From Salinisphaera dokdonensis (lineage in GTDB: Bacteria; Pseudomonadota; Gammaproteobacteria; Nevskiales; Salinisphaeraceae), in NCBI RefSeq assembly GCF_040361215.1, contig NZ_APND01000001.1:1054001-1118000 (forward strand): a stretch of DNA of 64,000 nt, read 5' to 3'. This document shows positions 15,900-24,487 of this stretch, piece after piece. How positions within the stretch are numbered: position 1 is the stretch's first letter; each line of letters opens with the position of its first letter. The translations under genes were made by a program, and so were the position numbers. The notes under the pieces were generated by a model. The model saw only the letters and a list, made by a program, of their open reading frames with translations. It was not told the DNA's origin and ran no database searches.

Positions 15900-17109
15900 C
15901 TATTCCGTAATCTTGGTCACGACGCCGGCACCCACGGTGCGGCCGCCTTCACGAATGGCGAAGCGCAGGCCTTCTTCCATCGCGATCGGATGGATCAGCT
16001 CCACGTTCATCGTGACGTTGTCGCCCGGCATCACCATCTCGGTGTCCGCCGGCAGCTCACAGGCGCCCGTGACGTCCGTGGTGCGGAAGTAGAACTGCGG
16101 GCGGTAGCCCTTGAAGAACGGCGTATGACGACCGCCTTCTTCTTTCTTCAGCACGTACACTTCGCATTCGAACTTGGTGTGCGGCGTGATCGAACCCGGC
16201 TTGGCCAGAACCTGACCACGCTGGATGTCTTCACGCTTGGTGCCGCGCAGCAGCACGCCGACGTTGTCACCAGCCTGACCCTGGTCGAGCAGGCGACGGA
16301 ACATTTCCACGCCGGTGACCGTGGTCTTGGCGGTGGCGGTGATGCCGACGATCTCGATGTCGTCACCGACATTGACGATGCCACGCTCCACACGACCGGT
16401 GGCGACGGTGCCGCGACCGGAGATGGAGAACACGTCTTCCACCGGCATCAGGAAGGCGCCGTCCACGGCGCGTTCCGGCTCGGGGATGAAGTCGTCCATC
16501 GCACGGACCAGCTTGGCAATCGATTCGATGCCGTGCTCGCCTTCGTCGCCGTCCAGCGCCTTGAGCGCGGAGCCGATGACGACCGGCGTGTCGTCGCCCG
16601 GGAAATCGTAGGCGTCGAGCAGCTCGCGCACTTCCATTTCGACGAGCTCGAGCAGCTCTTCGTCGTCGACCATGTCGGCCTTGTTGAGATACACGACGAT
16701 GTGCGGCACGCCGACCTGACGCGAGAGCAGGATGTGCTCACGGGTCTGCGGCATGGGACCGTCTGCAGCCGACACGACCAGGATCGCACCGTCCATCTGG
16801 GCGGCACCGGTGATCATGTTCTTGACGTAGTCCGCGTGACCCGGGCAGTCGACGTGGGCGTAGTGGCGCGCTTCCGACTCGTACTCGACGTGCGAGGTCG
16901 AAATCGTGATGCCACGGGCCTTCTCTTGCGAAAAAAGGTAACCCTACAGGCGCCTTGTCGATCATGTCAAACGCCGACAGCTGACTGCCGAACAAACGGT
17001 TCGACACCACCGTCAGCGCCGCCGTCAACGTGGTCTTGCCATGGTCCACGTGACCAATCGTGCCGACGTTTACGTGCGGCTTGTTACGCTCGAATTTTGA
17101 TTTGGACAT
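15900..17109 (-). CDS. tufB: Elongation factor Tu, tRNA-linked copy (frame broken by the same 19-nt insertion)
   Basis: The ATG start at 17109 gives 54 codons matching EF-Tu through FDMIDKAP. The 19 nt at 16929-16947 then shift the frame, and from 16928 the normal frame runs as QEKARGITI to the stop at 15900. Without the 19 nt the protein is 396 residues, against 394 in E. coli, and all later motifs (GHADYVKN, NKADM, GSALKAL, GGRHTPFFKGYRPQFY) are intact. The zero-frame product alone would lack everything after switch I. Losing one T from the T6 run would instead give an in-frame 6-residue insert (VGLPFS). Since both tuf copies share it, complete loss of function is not credible; see findings. 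Confidence 0.92.
16929..16947 (-). other. 19-nt frame-disrupting insertion in tufB (copy at 326-344 in tufA)
   Basis: Read on the coding strand the segment is GTAGGGTTACCTTTTTTCG, between GCGCCT (Ala-Pro) and CAAGAGAAGGCC (Gln-Glu-Lys-Ala). It contains a T6 homopolymer. Its position is the effector loop (switch I) of the GTPase domain, immediately before the RGITI motif. Confidence 0.9.
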
Positions 17110-17218
17110 TGCTCGCCTTTCGTCGTTGTTGCCGTGAGTTCAACCGTCAATCGCCGCGCCACTGCTTGAGTGTCGCGCGCCGACACGCCGGCCACGCCCA
17201 CGCATCGCCGGCCTATAC

Positions 17219-17293
<75 letters not shown>

Positions 17294-17332
17294 CAGAAAA
17301 CCTTGTCTGCTTCGGCCGCGGTAGACCGAAAC

Positions 17333-17406
<74 letters not shown>

Positions 17407-17582
17407 ACCGCCAACCTGCCAACCTTCGCGAATCCCGGCCGGCCTTGCAAACCGACAGACATCGCAAACGATTGCCCTGTCGGCTGGCCGCCCGAACCAG
17501 TGCTCGAAAGTCGACAACAGCAGGCCAGATCGACCCGTATTGCTGTGCATCTTCGTCGCGCTGGCTCGCGCAATCTGTTTAG

Positions 17583-17667
17583 TGGTGGAGGGAGGAGGAT
17601 TCGAACCTCCGAAGGCTGAGCCGACAGATTTACAGTCTGTTCCCTTTGACCGCTTGGGTATCCCTCC
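17583..17667 (-). tRNA. tRNA-Tyr (anticodon GTA)
   Basis: 85 nt with the long variable arm expected for Tyr. Acceptor GGAGGGA pairs with TCCCTCC, then A and encoded CCA. The anticodon arm is CAGACTGTAAATCTG. First gene after the promoter at 17683-17711. Confidence 0.97.
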
Positions 17668-17682
17668 ACGAACAAGCCGCGC

Positions 17683-17711
17683 ATTGTTGAGAATCGGACC
17701 TCGAATGTCAA
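17683..17711 (-). promoter_or_regulatory. Promoter of the tRNA-Tyr/Gly/Thr-tufB superoperon
   Basis: The minus strand has a perfect -35 TTGACA (17711-17706), a 17-nt spacer and a -10 AACAAT (17688-17683), followed by the GC-rich stretch GCGCGGC. A GC-rich discriminator is typical of stringently controlled stable-RNA promoters. tRNA-Tyr begins 16 nt past the -10. Confidence 0.75.
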
Positions 17712-17801
17712 CCGCCGGACGATCAGGTTTTCTCATGTCAGTGAACGTATGATGACGCCAGCGCCGCATGCCGCGTCTACGTGGCTTTTCGAGAGGCAAG
17801 C

Positions 17802-18719
17802 ATGGACATAAAACAGCTGCATTATCTGGTCGCGCTGGCCGAAGAACGCCACTTCACGCGCGCAGCAGAACGCTGCAATGTCACCCAGCCGACCCTTTCG
17901 GGGCGAATACGCCAGCTGGAACAAGAACTCGGTGTGCCGATCGTCGAGCGCGGCCAGCGCTACCACGACCTGACGCCGGAAGGCAGTCGCGTGCTGCAGT
18001 GGGCCCAGGCCATCCTGCGCGACTGCTCGGCCATGGAAGAGGAGCTGACGGCGCTCAAGGGCGGCCTGTCGGGCCGCGTGGCGCTCGGCGTCGTGCCCTC
18101 CGCCCTGCCGATGGTCGTGGCGCTCACCCGCACGATGCGCCAGCACTATCCCGATGTGCGCTTTGCGGTGTATTCACGCACCTCTGACGAAATCCTGCGC
18201 GAGATACAGGATTTCCAGCTCGACGCGGGCATCACCTATCTGGATAACGAACCCGTCCGCCACATGACAACGTTCGATCTCTACGGCGAGCGTTACCGGC
18301 TATTCGTGCCGCGCGACCATCCCTGGGCACATCGCAAGGCGGTGACGTGGCGCGAGGCTGCGACCGAACCGCTCTGCCTGCTCACGCCCAACATGCAGAA
18401 TCGACGCATCATCGATCATGCCTTCGAACGGGTCGGGCAGACGCCGGTGACGCCGATCGAGACCGATTCGATCGTGAATCTCTGGGCGCACATCAAGTAC
18501 GCCGGCCTGAGCAGCATCCTGCCCGAATATTTCGGCGAGTTGCTGGCGTCGGACACGAGCATCGCCACGATCGCGTTGGACGACCTCGAGCCGTCCCATC
18601 GGGTCGGCCTGGTCACGCTCGAACGCGATCCGCTGTCGCCGCTGGTCGCAGCGCTTTTCGAGACCTGCCGTAACAGTCGCTTCTTTCCGCTCGACGCCAG
18701 CCCGCAGACCCCAGCCTAG
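17802..18719 (+). CDS. LysR-family transcriptional regulator, probable regulator of the fds operon
   Basis: 305 residues from the ATG at 17802, preceded by GAGAGGCAAG; an upstream in-frame start at 17781 lacks a better site. The N-terminal winged helix (residues 1-60) contains HFTRAAERCNVTQPTLSGRI, followed by an effector-binding domain. Its stop codon overlaps that of fdsD tail-to-tail. Formate dehydrogenase fds loci in other proteobacteria carry a LysR activator (FdsR), normally divergent from the operon; here it sits convergent at the far end. Assignment to formate control is inferred from linkage and from a LysR-like site upstream of fdsG. Confidence 0.88.
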   Translation: MDIKQLHYLVALAEERHFTRAAERCNVTQPTLSGRIRQLEQELGVPIVERGQRYHDLTPEGSRVLQWAQAILRDCSAMEEELTALKGGLSGRVALGVVPSALPMVVALTRTMRQHYPDVRFAVYSRTSDEILREIQDFQLDAGITYLDNEPVRHMTTFDLYGERYRLFVPRDHPWAHRKAVTWREAATEPLCLLTPNMQNRRIIDHAFERVGQTPVTPIETDSIVNLWAHIKYAGLSSILPEYFGELLASDTSIATIALDDLEPSHRVGLVTLERDPLSPLVAALFETCRNSRFFPLDASPQTPA

Positions 18720-18943
18720 ACTGTACTCTGCGTCTCGGCCTTGATCGCAACTACGGCAGTGCTCACCAGCGGGTGGAGTCCTTCGCCGCCGTTATCGTGA
18801 TACTCGATCAACTGGGCGCGCATGCGCGGCTCCCAGAATTTGCGGATATGCCCGCGCACGCCTTCCTCGGCGCGCGCCCGCGGATAGACCTTGAAGTACT
18901 GCGCGATCTGGTTCGCCTGGCGCACCATCTTGTCGGTATCCAT
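18716..18943 (-). CDS. fdsD: NAD-dependent formate dehydrogenase delta subunit
   Basis: Small 75-residue protein beginning MDTDKMVRQANQIAQYF and containing HIRKFWEPRMRAQLI, characteristic of FdsD. It is a small accessory subunit of the soluble molybdenum formate dehydrogenase. It is the last gene of the operon, 70 nt after fdsA, and its TAG stop shares the CTAG tetramer with the stop of the facing LysR gene. Confidence 0.9.
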   Translation of the reverse strand: MDTDKMVRQANQIAQYFKVYPRARAEEGVRGHIRKFWEPRMRAQLIEYHDNGGEGLHPLVSTAVVAIKAETQSTV

Positions 18944-19013
18944 TACTCATCTCCTCGGATGGCCCGGCGCGCGTCGCCGCCGCGGCTCATCGGCGGCTCG
19001 ACGGGACGCCGGC

Positions 19014-21917
19014 TCACTCGGCCGGCTCCCATTCGTTGTCGCCCGCGTCGAAGCCGGCGGCGACCGTATCCGGATCACGCACCGGCTGATCGCCTTCGAT
19101 CTGCTGCTGCTTCTCGCGCGTATCGATATAGCGCTTCTGCCACTCACTCATGGTGTTGCAGGGCCGGACTTCGACTGCAGTGACCTTGTATTCCGGGCAC
19201 TCGGTCGCCCAGTCGGAGAACTCGGTCGTGACCACGTTCGCGGCGGTTTCCGGGAAATGGAAGGTGGTATAGACCACGCCCGGCGTCATGCGCTCGCTGA
19301 CCTTGGCTCGCAGCGTGGTCTCGCCCATGCGTGAAGCCACGGCGACCAGCGTGCCGTCCTTGATGCCGCGCATCTCGGCGTCCGAGGGATGGACTTCCAG
19401 CCAGTCCTCGGCGTGCCACAGGCGGTTGGCCGTGCGCCGCGTCTGCGCGCCGACGTTGTACTGCGACAGGATACGACCGGTGGTAAGCAGCAACGGGAAC
19501 TTGCGGTTGGCGCGCTCCTCGGTCGGCACGAACGGCGTGAGCATGAACTTGCCCTTGCCGCGCACGAAATTGTCCACGTGCATCACCGGGGTGCCTTCCG
19601 GATTCTCGTCGTTACAGGGCCACTGCACGCTGCCCAGCGCATCGATCTTGTCGAAGTTCACGCCCTTGAAGGTCGGCGTGGTGCGCGCGATCTCGTCCAT
19701 GATCTCGGACGGATGGCTGTAGTTCATGTTGTAGCCGAGCGCCTGCGCCAGCATCTGGGTGATCTCCCAGTCGGCATAGCCGGCCGGCGACGTCTGGATC
19801 TTGCGCACCCGGTTGATACGCCGCTCGGCGTTGGTGAAGGTGCCGTCCTTCTCGAGGAAGGTCGAACCCGGCAGGAAGACATGCGCATAGCTGGCGGTCT
19901 CGTTCAGGAAGATGTCCTGAATGATCACGCAGTCCATGGCCGCCAGGCCCGCGGCAATATGCTTGATGTTCGGGTCGGACTGGAGAATATCCTCGCCCTG
20001 CACATACAGACCCTTGAAAGTGCCAGCAGTGGCCGCGTCGATCATATTCGGGATGCGTAGCCCCGGCTCCTGATCGATGGTCACGCCCCATTCCTTCTCG
20101 AAGATGTCGCGCACGCTCTTGTCGGAGACATGGCGATAACCCGGCAGCTCGTGCGGGAACGAGCCCATGTCGCAGGAGCCCTGGACATTGTTCTGGCCGC
20201 GCAGCGGGTTCACGCCCATGCCCGGCCGGCCGATGTTGCCGGTGGCCATGGCGAGATTGGCCATGCCCATCACCATGGTCGAGCCTTGGCTGTGTTCGGT
20301 CACGCCGAGGCCGTAATAGATCGCCCCGTTGCCGCCGGTGGCATACAGGCGCGCCGCCTCGCGAACGCTTGAAGCCGGCACGCCGGTGTATTGCTCGGTG
20401 TTCTCGGGGCTGTTCTCCTCCTGCAGGATGAAATCGCGCCAACCGTCATACTCGTCGAGATCACAACGTTCCTCGACGAAGGCGCGGTTCTCGAGGCCTT
20501 CGCTGAGCACCACATGGGCCATCGCATTGACCAGCGCCACGTTGGTGCCGGGGCGCAGCTGCAGATGGTAGTCGGCTTCGACGTGCGCCGAACGCACTAG
20601 ATCAATGGCCCGCGGGTCACAGACGATCAGCCGTGCACCTTCACGTAGGCGTCTTTTCATTTGCGATGCGAATACCGGATGCGCATCGGTCGGGTTGGCG
20701 CCAATCACCAGAATCACGTCGCATTTCTCGACGGATACGAAATCCTGGGTGCCTGCAGAGGTGCCGAAGGTGGAATTCAGGCCATAGCCGGTCGGCGAAT
20801 GACACACACGGGCACAGGTATCGACGTTGTTGGTATTGAACACCGCCCGCGCCAGCTTCTGAACAAGGAAAGTCTCTTCGTTGGTACAACGCGACGAGGT
20901 GATCGCGCCCAGCGCGCCGCTGCCGTATTCGTTGCGGATGGCGTTGATCTTGTCGACCGAGAACTGGATCGCCTCCTCCCAGCTGACTTCGCGCCAGGGA
21001 TCGGTGATCTTGTCGCGCACCATGGGCTTGGTGATGCGATCCGGATGGTTGGTATAACCCCAGGCGAAACGGCCCTTCACACAGGAATGGCCCTGGTTCG
21101 CCTTGCCTTCCTTGGCCGGCACCATGCGGATAACGTCGTCGCCCTTGAGCTCGGCATTGAACGAGCAACCCACGCCGCAATAGGCACAGGTGGTGGTCAC
21201 CGAGCGCTCCGGCATGCCCTTCTCGACCACGTCCTTTTCGATCAGCGCCTCGGTCGGGCAGGCCTGTACGCAGGCGCCACAGGAGACGCATTCGGAATCG
21301 AGGAAGGTGTCGTCGTCGGTACCGGCACTGATCATCGACGCGAAGCCGCGGCCGTCCACGGTCAACGCGAAGGTGCCCTGTACCTCGTTGCAGGCACGTA
21401 CGCAGCGCGAGCAGACGATGCAGCGCGAGGCGTCGAAATCGAAATACGGGTTCGAGTCGTCCACCGCCGCCATCTGGTGATTGCGGCCCTTGTTGTAACG
21501 AACCTCGGTCAGATCGAGCTTGTCGGCGAGTTCGAGCAGCTCGTCGTCCCCGTTGCCGTCCGGCGTCAGGCTCTCGCCCGGGTGATCGGACAGATACAGT
21601 TCGACCACGCCGCGCCGCAGCTGGTTGAGCTTGTCGGTCTGGGTGCTGACCTGCATGCCTTCCGAGACTTCCGTCGTGCACGAGGCCGGATAACCCTTGC
21701 GGCCCTCGATCTCGACCAGACACAGCCGACAGGAGCCGAACGGCTCGAGCATGTCGGAAGCACACAGCTTGGGCACGTCGATGCCGGACTCCATTGCCGC
21801 ACGCATGACCGACGTACCTTCCGGCACGGTTACCGACTGGCCATCGATCTCGAGCGTAATCTGCGTGTCCGACGTGCGCTTGGGCGTGCCGTAATCGACC
21901 GGGTTGAGAGATGCCAT
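19014..21917 (-). CDS. fdsA: NAD-dependent formate dehydrogenase alpha (catalytic, Mo-bisMGD) subunit
   Basis: 967 residues. The N-terminal [2Fe-2S] ferredoxin domain has CRLCLVEIEG near residue 65. It is followed by a [4Fe-4S] pair (CIVCSRCVRAC; CVSCGACVQACP), the prosthetic [4Fe-4S] site CAYCGVGCSF near 245, and a molybdopterin oxidoreductase body. The Mo-ligand cysteine lies in ARVCHSPTGYG, as in formate dehydrogenases rather than nitrate reductases. It oxidises formate to CO2 and passes electrons to FdsBG for NAD+ reduction. A strong GAGAGGAGGTAGCC site precedes the ATG; fdsB ends 40 nt upstream. Cytoplasmic; no Tat signal. Confidence 0.97.
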   Translation of the reverse strand: MASLNPVDYGTPKRTSDTQITLEIDGQSVTVPEGTSVMRAAMESGIDVPKLCASDMLEPFGSCRLCLVEIEGRKGYPASCTTEVSEGMQVSTQTDKLNQLRRGVVELYLSDHPGESLTPDGNGDDELLELADKLDLTEVRYNKGRNHQMAAVDDSNPYFDFDASRCIVCSRCVRACNEVQGTFALTVDGRGFASMISAGTDDDTFLDSECVSCGACVQACPTEALIEKDVVEKGMPERSVTTTCAYCGVGCSFNAELKGDDVIRMVPAKEGKANQGHSCVKGRFAWGYTNHPDRITKPMVRDKITDPWREVSWEEAIQFSVDKINAIRNEYGSGALGAITSSRCTNEETFLVQKLARAVFNTNNVDTCARVCHSPTGYGLNSTFGTSAGTQDFVSVEKCDVILVIGANPTDAHPVFASQMKRRLREGARLIVCDPRAIDLVRSAHVEADYHLQLRPGTNVALVNAMAHVVLSEGLENRAFVEERCDLDEYDGWRDFILQEENSPENTEQYTGVPASSVREAARLYATGGNGAIYYGLGVTEHSQGSTMVMGMANLAMATGNIGRPGMGVNPLRGQNNVQGSCDMGSFPHELPGYRHVSDKSVRDIFEKEWGVTIDQEPGLRIPNMIDAATAGTFKGLYVQGEDILQSDPNIKHIAAGLAAMDCVIIQDIFLNETASYAHVFLPGSTFLEKDGTFTNAERRINRVRKIQTSPAGYADWEITQMLAQALGYNMNYSHPSEIMDEIARTTPTFKGVNFDKIDALGSVQWPCNDENPEGTPVMHVDNFVRGKGKFMLTPFVPTEERANRKFPLLLTTGRILSQYNVGAQTRRTANRLWHAEDWLEVHPSDAEMRGIKDGTLVAVASRMGETTLRAKVSERMTPGVVYTTFHFPETAANVVTTEFSDWATECPEYKVTAVEVRPCNTMSEWQKRYIDTREKQQQIEGDQPVRDPDTVAAGFDAGDNEWEPAE

Positions 21918-21957
21918 GGCTACCTCCTCTCGTTGTTCTTCTAGCCAGCGCGGCGCG

Positions 21958-23505
21958 CTAGCTGGTGACGGCCGCTTGTTCGCGGACGCCGAAATCCTCG
22001 GAAAAATGATTCAGTGCCGAGAGCACCGGAAACGGTGCCATGCCGCCGTGGGCACACAGCGAGCCGTTGATCATCGTGTCGCAGAGCTCGCGCAGCAGTT
22101 CGATATTCGCTTCACGCTCGTCGTCGGCGATGATGCGATCAATGACTTCCTGTGCGCGGACCGAGCCGACCCGGCACGGCGTGCACTTGCCGCAGGATTC
22201 GATATCGCAAAACTCCATCGCAAAACGGGCCTGCTGCATCATGTCGACGGTGTCGTCGAAGACCACCACGCCGCCGTGGCCGATCATCGCCTTCTTGTCG
22301 GCCATTTCCTCGTAGCCGAGCGGCGTATCGAAATGCGACGCCGGCACGTAGGCGCCCAGCGGGCCACCGACCTGCGCAGTGCGCACCGGACGGCCCGAGG
22401 CCGAACCGCCACCGAGTTCGTTGATCAGGTGATCGAGCGTCACGCCGAACGGCATCTCGTAGAGACCCGGGCGGGCGACATTGCCGCACAGCTGGATGGT
22501 GAGCGTACCGCGTGAACGGTTGATGCCGAGATCGGCATACATCGGCGCGCCCTGGGCCATGATCGCCGGCACACTGGCCAGCGTGATCACGTTGTTGATC
22601 ACGGTCGGCTTGCCCATGAAGCCCTGGATCGCCGGCAGTGGTGGTTTGAATCGCACCAGCCCGCGCTTGCCTTCCAAACTTTCCAGCAACGAGGTTTCCT
22701 CGCCGCAGATATAGGCGCCGGCGCCCATGCGGACCTGGATATCAAAGGACTTGCCGGAGCCCAGCACGTCGTCGCCCAGCATGCCTTCGGCCCGGGCGAC
22801 ATCCAGCGCGCGCTTGAGAACGCGCTCGGCATCCGGATACTCGGAGCGCAGATAGATCAGCCCGTGTTCGGCGCCCACCGCCACACCGGCGATCGCCATG
22901 CCCTCAAAGAGCGTGAACGGGTCGCCTTCCATGAGCATGCGATCGGCATAGGTGCCGGAATCGCCCTCGTCCGCGTTGCAGACGACATACTTCGTCTCGG
23001 CGGCCGTGTCGTGCACGGTCTGCCACTTGATACCGGTGGGGAAACCCGCGCCGCCACGCCCGCGCAGCCCGGATTCCTTCACCGCGTCGACGATCGCCTG
23101 GCCGCTGTTGTCGAGCGCCGCGCGCAGACCGGCGCTGCCACCATTGGCCACGAACGACTGCCAGTCGGTCGGTTCGATCACGCCGCAACGGGCAAAGGTC
23201 ATCCGGCGCTGGCCCTGCTCGCGCAGCATGTGGTCGATATCGCCCAGGTACTGCGGATGGGATGCGAAGCCGCCACCGGCGATGGCCTGAGCCAGCTCCG
23301 GCACGTCGGCCGCCTCGATCGGACCGAAGCCGATACGACGGTGCTCGTGCTCGATCTCGACCATTGGTTCGAGCCAATAGAATCCGCGCGAGCCGGTACG
23401 CACGACCTCGGCGTCGGCAATCGCGTCCTGGCGAACAAACGCATCGGCTGTTTCGTTGGCACCGATGGAGACCGCCGCGCTATCGACGGGGATATAGATC
23501 TTCAT
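21958..23505 (-). CDS. fdsB: NAD-dependent formate dehydrogenase beta (FMN/NAD-binding) subunit
   Basis: 515 residues, related to NuoF of complex I. The FMN/NADH site GRGGAGFPTGIKW is near residue 150, AYICGEETSLLESLEGKRG is near 255, and the [4Fe-4S] ligands lie in ESCGKCTPCRVG near the C-terminus. An N-terminal thioredoxin-like region of about 120 residues is typical of FdsB. The start codon overlaps the fdsG stop (ATGA), implying translational coupling. It transfers electrons from FdsA to NAD+. Confidence 0.96.
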   Translation of the reverse strand: MKIYIPVDSAAVSIGANETADAFVRQDAIADAEVVRTGSRGFYWLEPMVEIEHEHRRIGFGPIEAADVPELAQAIAGGGFASHPQYLGDIDHMLREQGQRRMTFARCGVIEPTDWQSFVANGGSAGLRAALDNSGQAIVDAVKESGLRGRGGAGFPTGIKWQTVHDTAAETKYVVCNADEGDSGTYADRMLMEGDPFTLFEGMAIAGVAVGAEHGLIYLRSEYPDAERVLKRALDVARAEGMLGDDVLGSGKSFDIQVRMGAGAYICGEETSLLESLEGKRGLVRFKPPLPAIQGFMGKPTVINNVITLASVPAIMAQGAPMYADLGINRSRGTLTIQLCGNVARPGLYEMPFGVTLDHLINELGGGSASGRPVRTAQVGGPLGAYVPASHFDTPLGYEEMADKKAMIGHGGVVVFDDTVDMMQQARFAMEFCDIESCGKCTPCRVGSVRAQEVIDRIIADDEREANIELLRELCDTMINGSLCAHGGMAPFPVLSALNHFSEDFGVREQAAVTS

Positions 23506-23972
23506 GACGGCACCCCGGCGCTGTTACCCGCCGAAAACAATGTACTGACACGCTCGGCGGTCATGCGACCGATCGTGCGACCGTCCATCTGTACCGACGG
23601 CGCACAAGCGCAGTTGCCGAGACAGTAGACCGCTTCGAGCTGTACATCGCCCTGACCGCTTTCTGCCGCCGTGCTGGCAGCCGCCCAGACATCGCGCCCG
23701 CCCACGGACTGACAGGCCTCGGCCCGGCACACCTTGAGGCTGTGCGTGGGCTGCGGTTCGCGATGAAAATCGTGATAGAAAGTGACCACGCCGAAAACTT
23801 CGGCACGGGACAGATTCAATTCCTCGGCTATCTGCTGGATGGCCTCGTCCGACACGTAGCCGTGATGCGCCTGTACATCGTGCAGAATCGGCAGCAGCGG
23901 TCCGTCGCTCGCCTGGTGGCGGGCACAGATCGCGACGACCTCGGGATCGGCCTTGCCGTTACTCCTCGCCAT
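23502..23972 (-). CDS. fdsG: NAD-dependent formate dehydrogenase gamma (NuoE-like) subunit
   Basis: 156 residues from the ATG at 23972, which follows AAAGGT with 7-nt spacing; an in-frame ATG at 24014 has no ribosome-binding site. It is a thioredoxin-like [2Fe-2S] protein: the first cysteine pair lies in CRAEACQSVGG and the second in CLGNCACAPSVQMDG, with the HHGYVSDEAIQQIAEELNL helix typical of NuoE/FdsG. First gene of the operon, with a -35 TTGACA and a LysR-type palindrome upstream. Confidence 0.95.
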   Translation of the reverse strand: MARSNGKADPEVVAICARHQASDGPLLPILHDVQAHHGYVSDEAIQQIAEELNLSRAEVFGVVTFYHDFHREPQPTHSLKVCRAEACQSVGGRDVWAAASTAAESGQGDVQLEAVYCLGNCACAPSVQMDGRTIGRMTAERVSTLFSAGNSAGVPS

Positions 23973-24038
23973 CTTTTCGACCTTTATTCTCGGTGTATCT
24001 GTTTTTATAGGCATGTCGCGGAAACACGCGTTTGATAC

Positions 24039-24103
24039 AGCAATACACTTCGCCGAAAAGCTGTCAAATCGGGGCCGCCGATAGCGTTATCGATATTACC
24101 TAT
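24039..24103 (-). promoter_or_regulatory. Candidate fds promoter with LysR-type operator
   Basis: The minus strand carries TTGACA (24067-24062) and, 16-17 nt on, a weak -10 (TATTGC/ATTGCT, 24045-24039). Just upstream lies ATAG-N15-CTAT (24081-24103), a LysR-like dyad centred about 63 nt before the expected transcription start. Strong -35, poor -10 and a dyad near -65 is the classic layout of a LysR-activated promoter. Confidence 0.55.
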
Positions 24104-24347
24104 GGTGCAGCGCAGCGGTGCCGACCCGCAAAGGCTCGGCCGGCAAGGCGCGATCTCGAGCCGTTCGGCGCACCGACGAAAGGGTAATACGGGCCTTTGC
24201 AAACGCAGCAGACTCCGCGCAGTCGTTTTCAGCGGAAAAAGCCGTATGCGACTGTCGAGAAAGCCGGATAGGCATACGCGGCGATATCGCGCGAATCGAA
24301 AGGACCCGTAGAGCAAACGCGGCGCGATGCAATCACGAGAAGCGCGA
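24104..24347. other. Intergenic region without a recognised gene
   Basis: 244 nt between the fds control region and tRNA-Thr(TGT). Short open frames exist on both strands but have no recognisable content or ribosome-binding site. No direct repeat of the tRNA 3' end, terminator or further promoter was convincing. Confidence 0.5.
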
Positions 24348-24423
24348 TGGAGCCGGCGACCGGGTTCGAACCGATGACCTGCTGTTTACAAAACAGCTGC
24401 TCTGCCAACTGAGCTACGCCGGC
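24348..24423 (-). tRNA. tRNA-Thr (anticodon TGT)
   Basis: 76 nt; acceptor GCCGGCG pairs with CGCCGGC, then T and encoded CCA. The anticodon loop TTTGTAA sits in GCTGT/ACAGC. It is the equivalent of E. coli thrU, which directly precedes tyrU; here it is 6.7 kb away, 64 nt behind coaX. Confidence 0.97.
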
Positions 24424-24487
24424 TGGGCGCAATACGAGCGGCGGGCGCCGCCACGGCGCGTATTCTGACGCCTGATGCCCGGCATGG

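Noticed and set aside
15900..17109. Calling both tuf genes true pseudogenes
   Set aside because: EF-Tu is essential, the rest of both genes is under evident constraint (only silent differences between copies), and both carry the identical lesion. Sequence error or unusual decoding is more likely than dual gene loss.
24348..24423. tRNA-Thr(TGT) as an attachment site for an integrated element covering the fds block
   Set aside because: No repeat of the tRNA 3' end was found near the other boundary (17668-17801), and no integrase or other mobility gene is present. A plain rearrangement is simpler.
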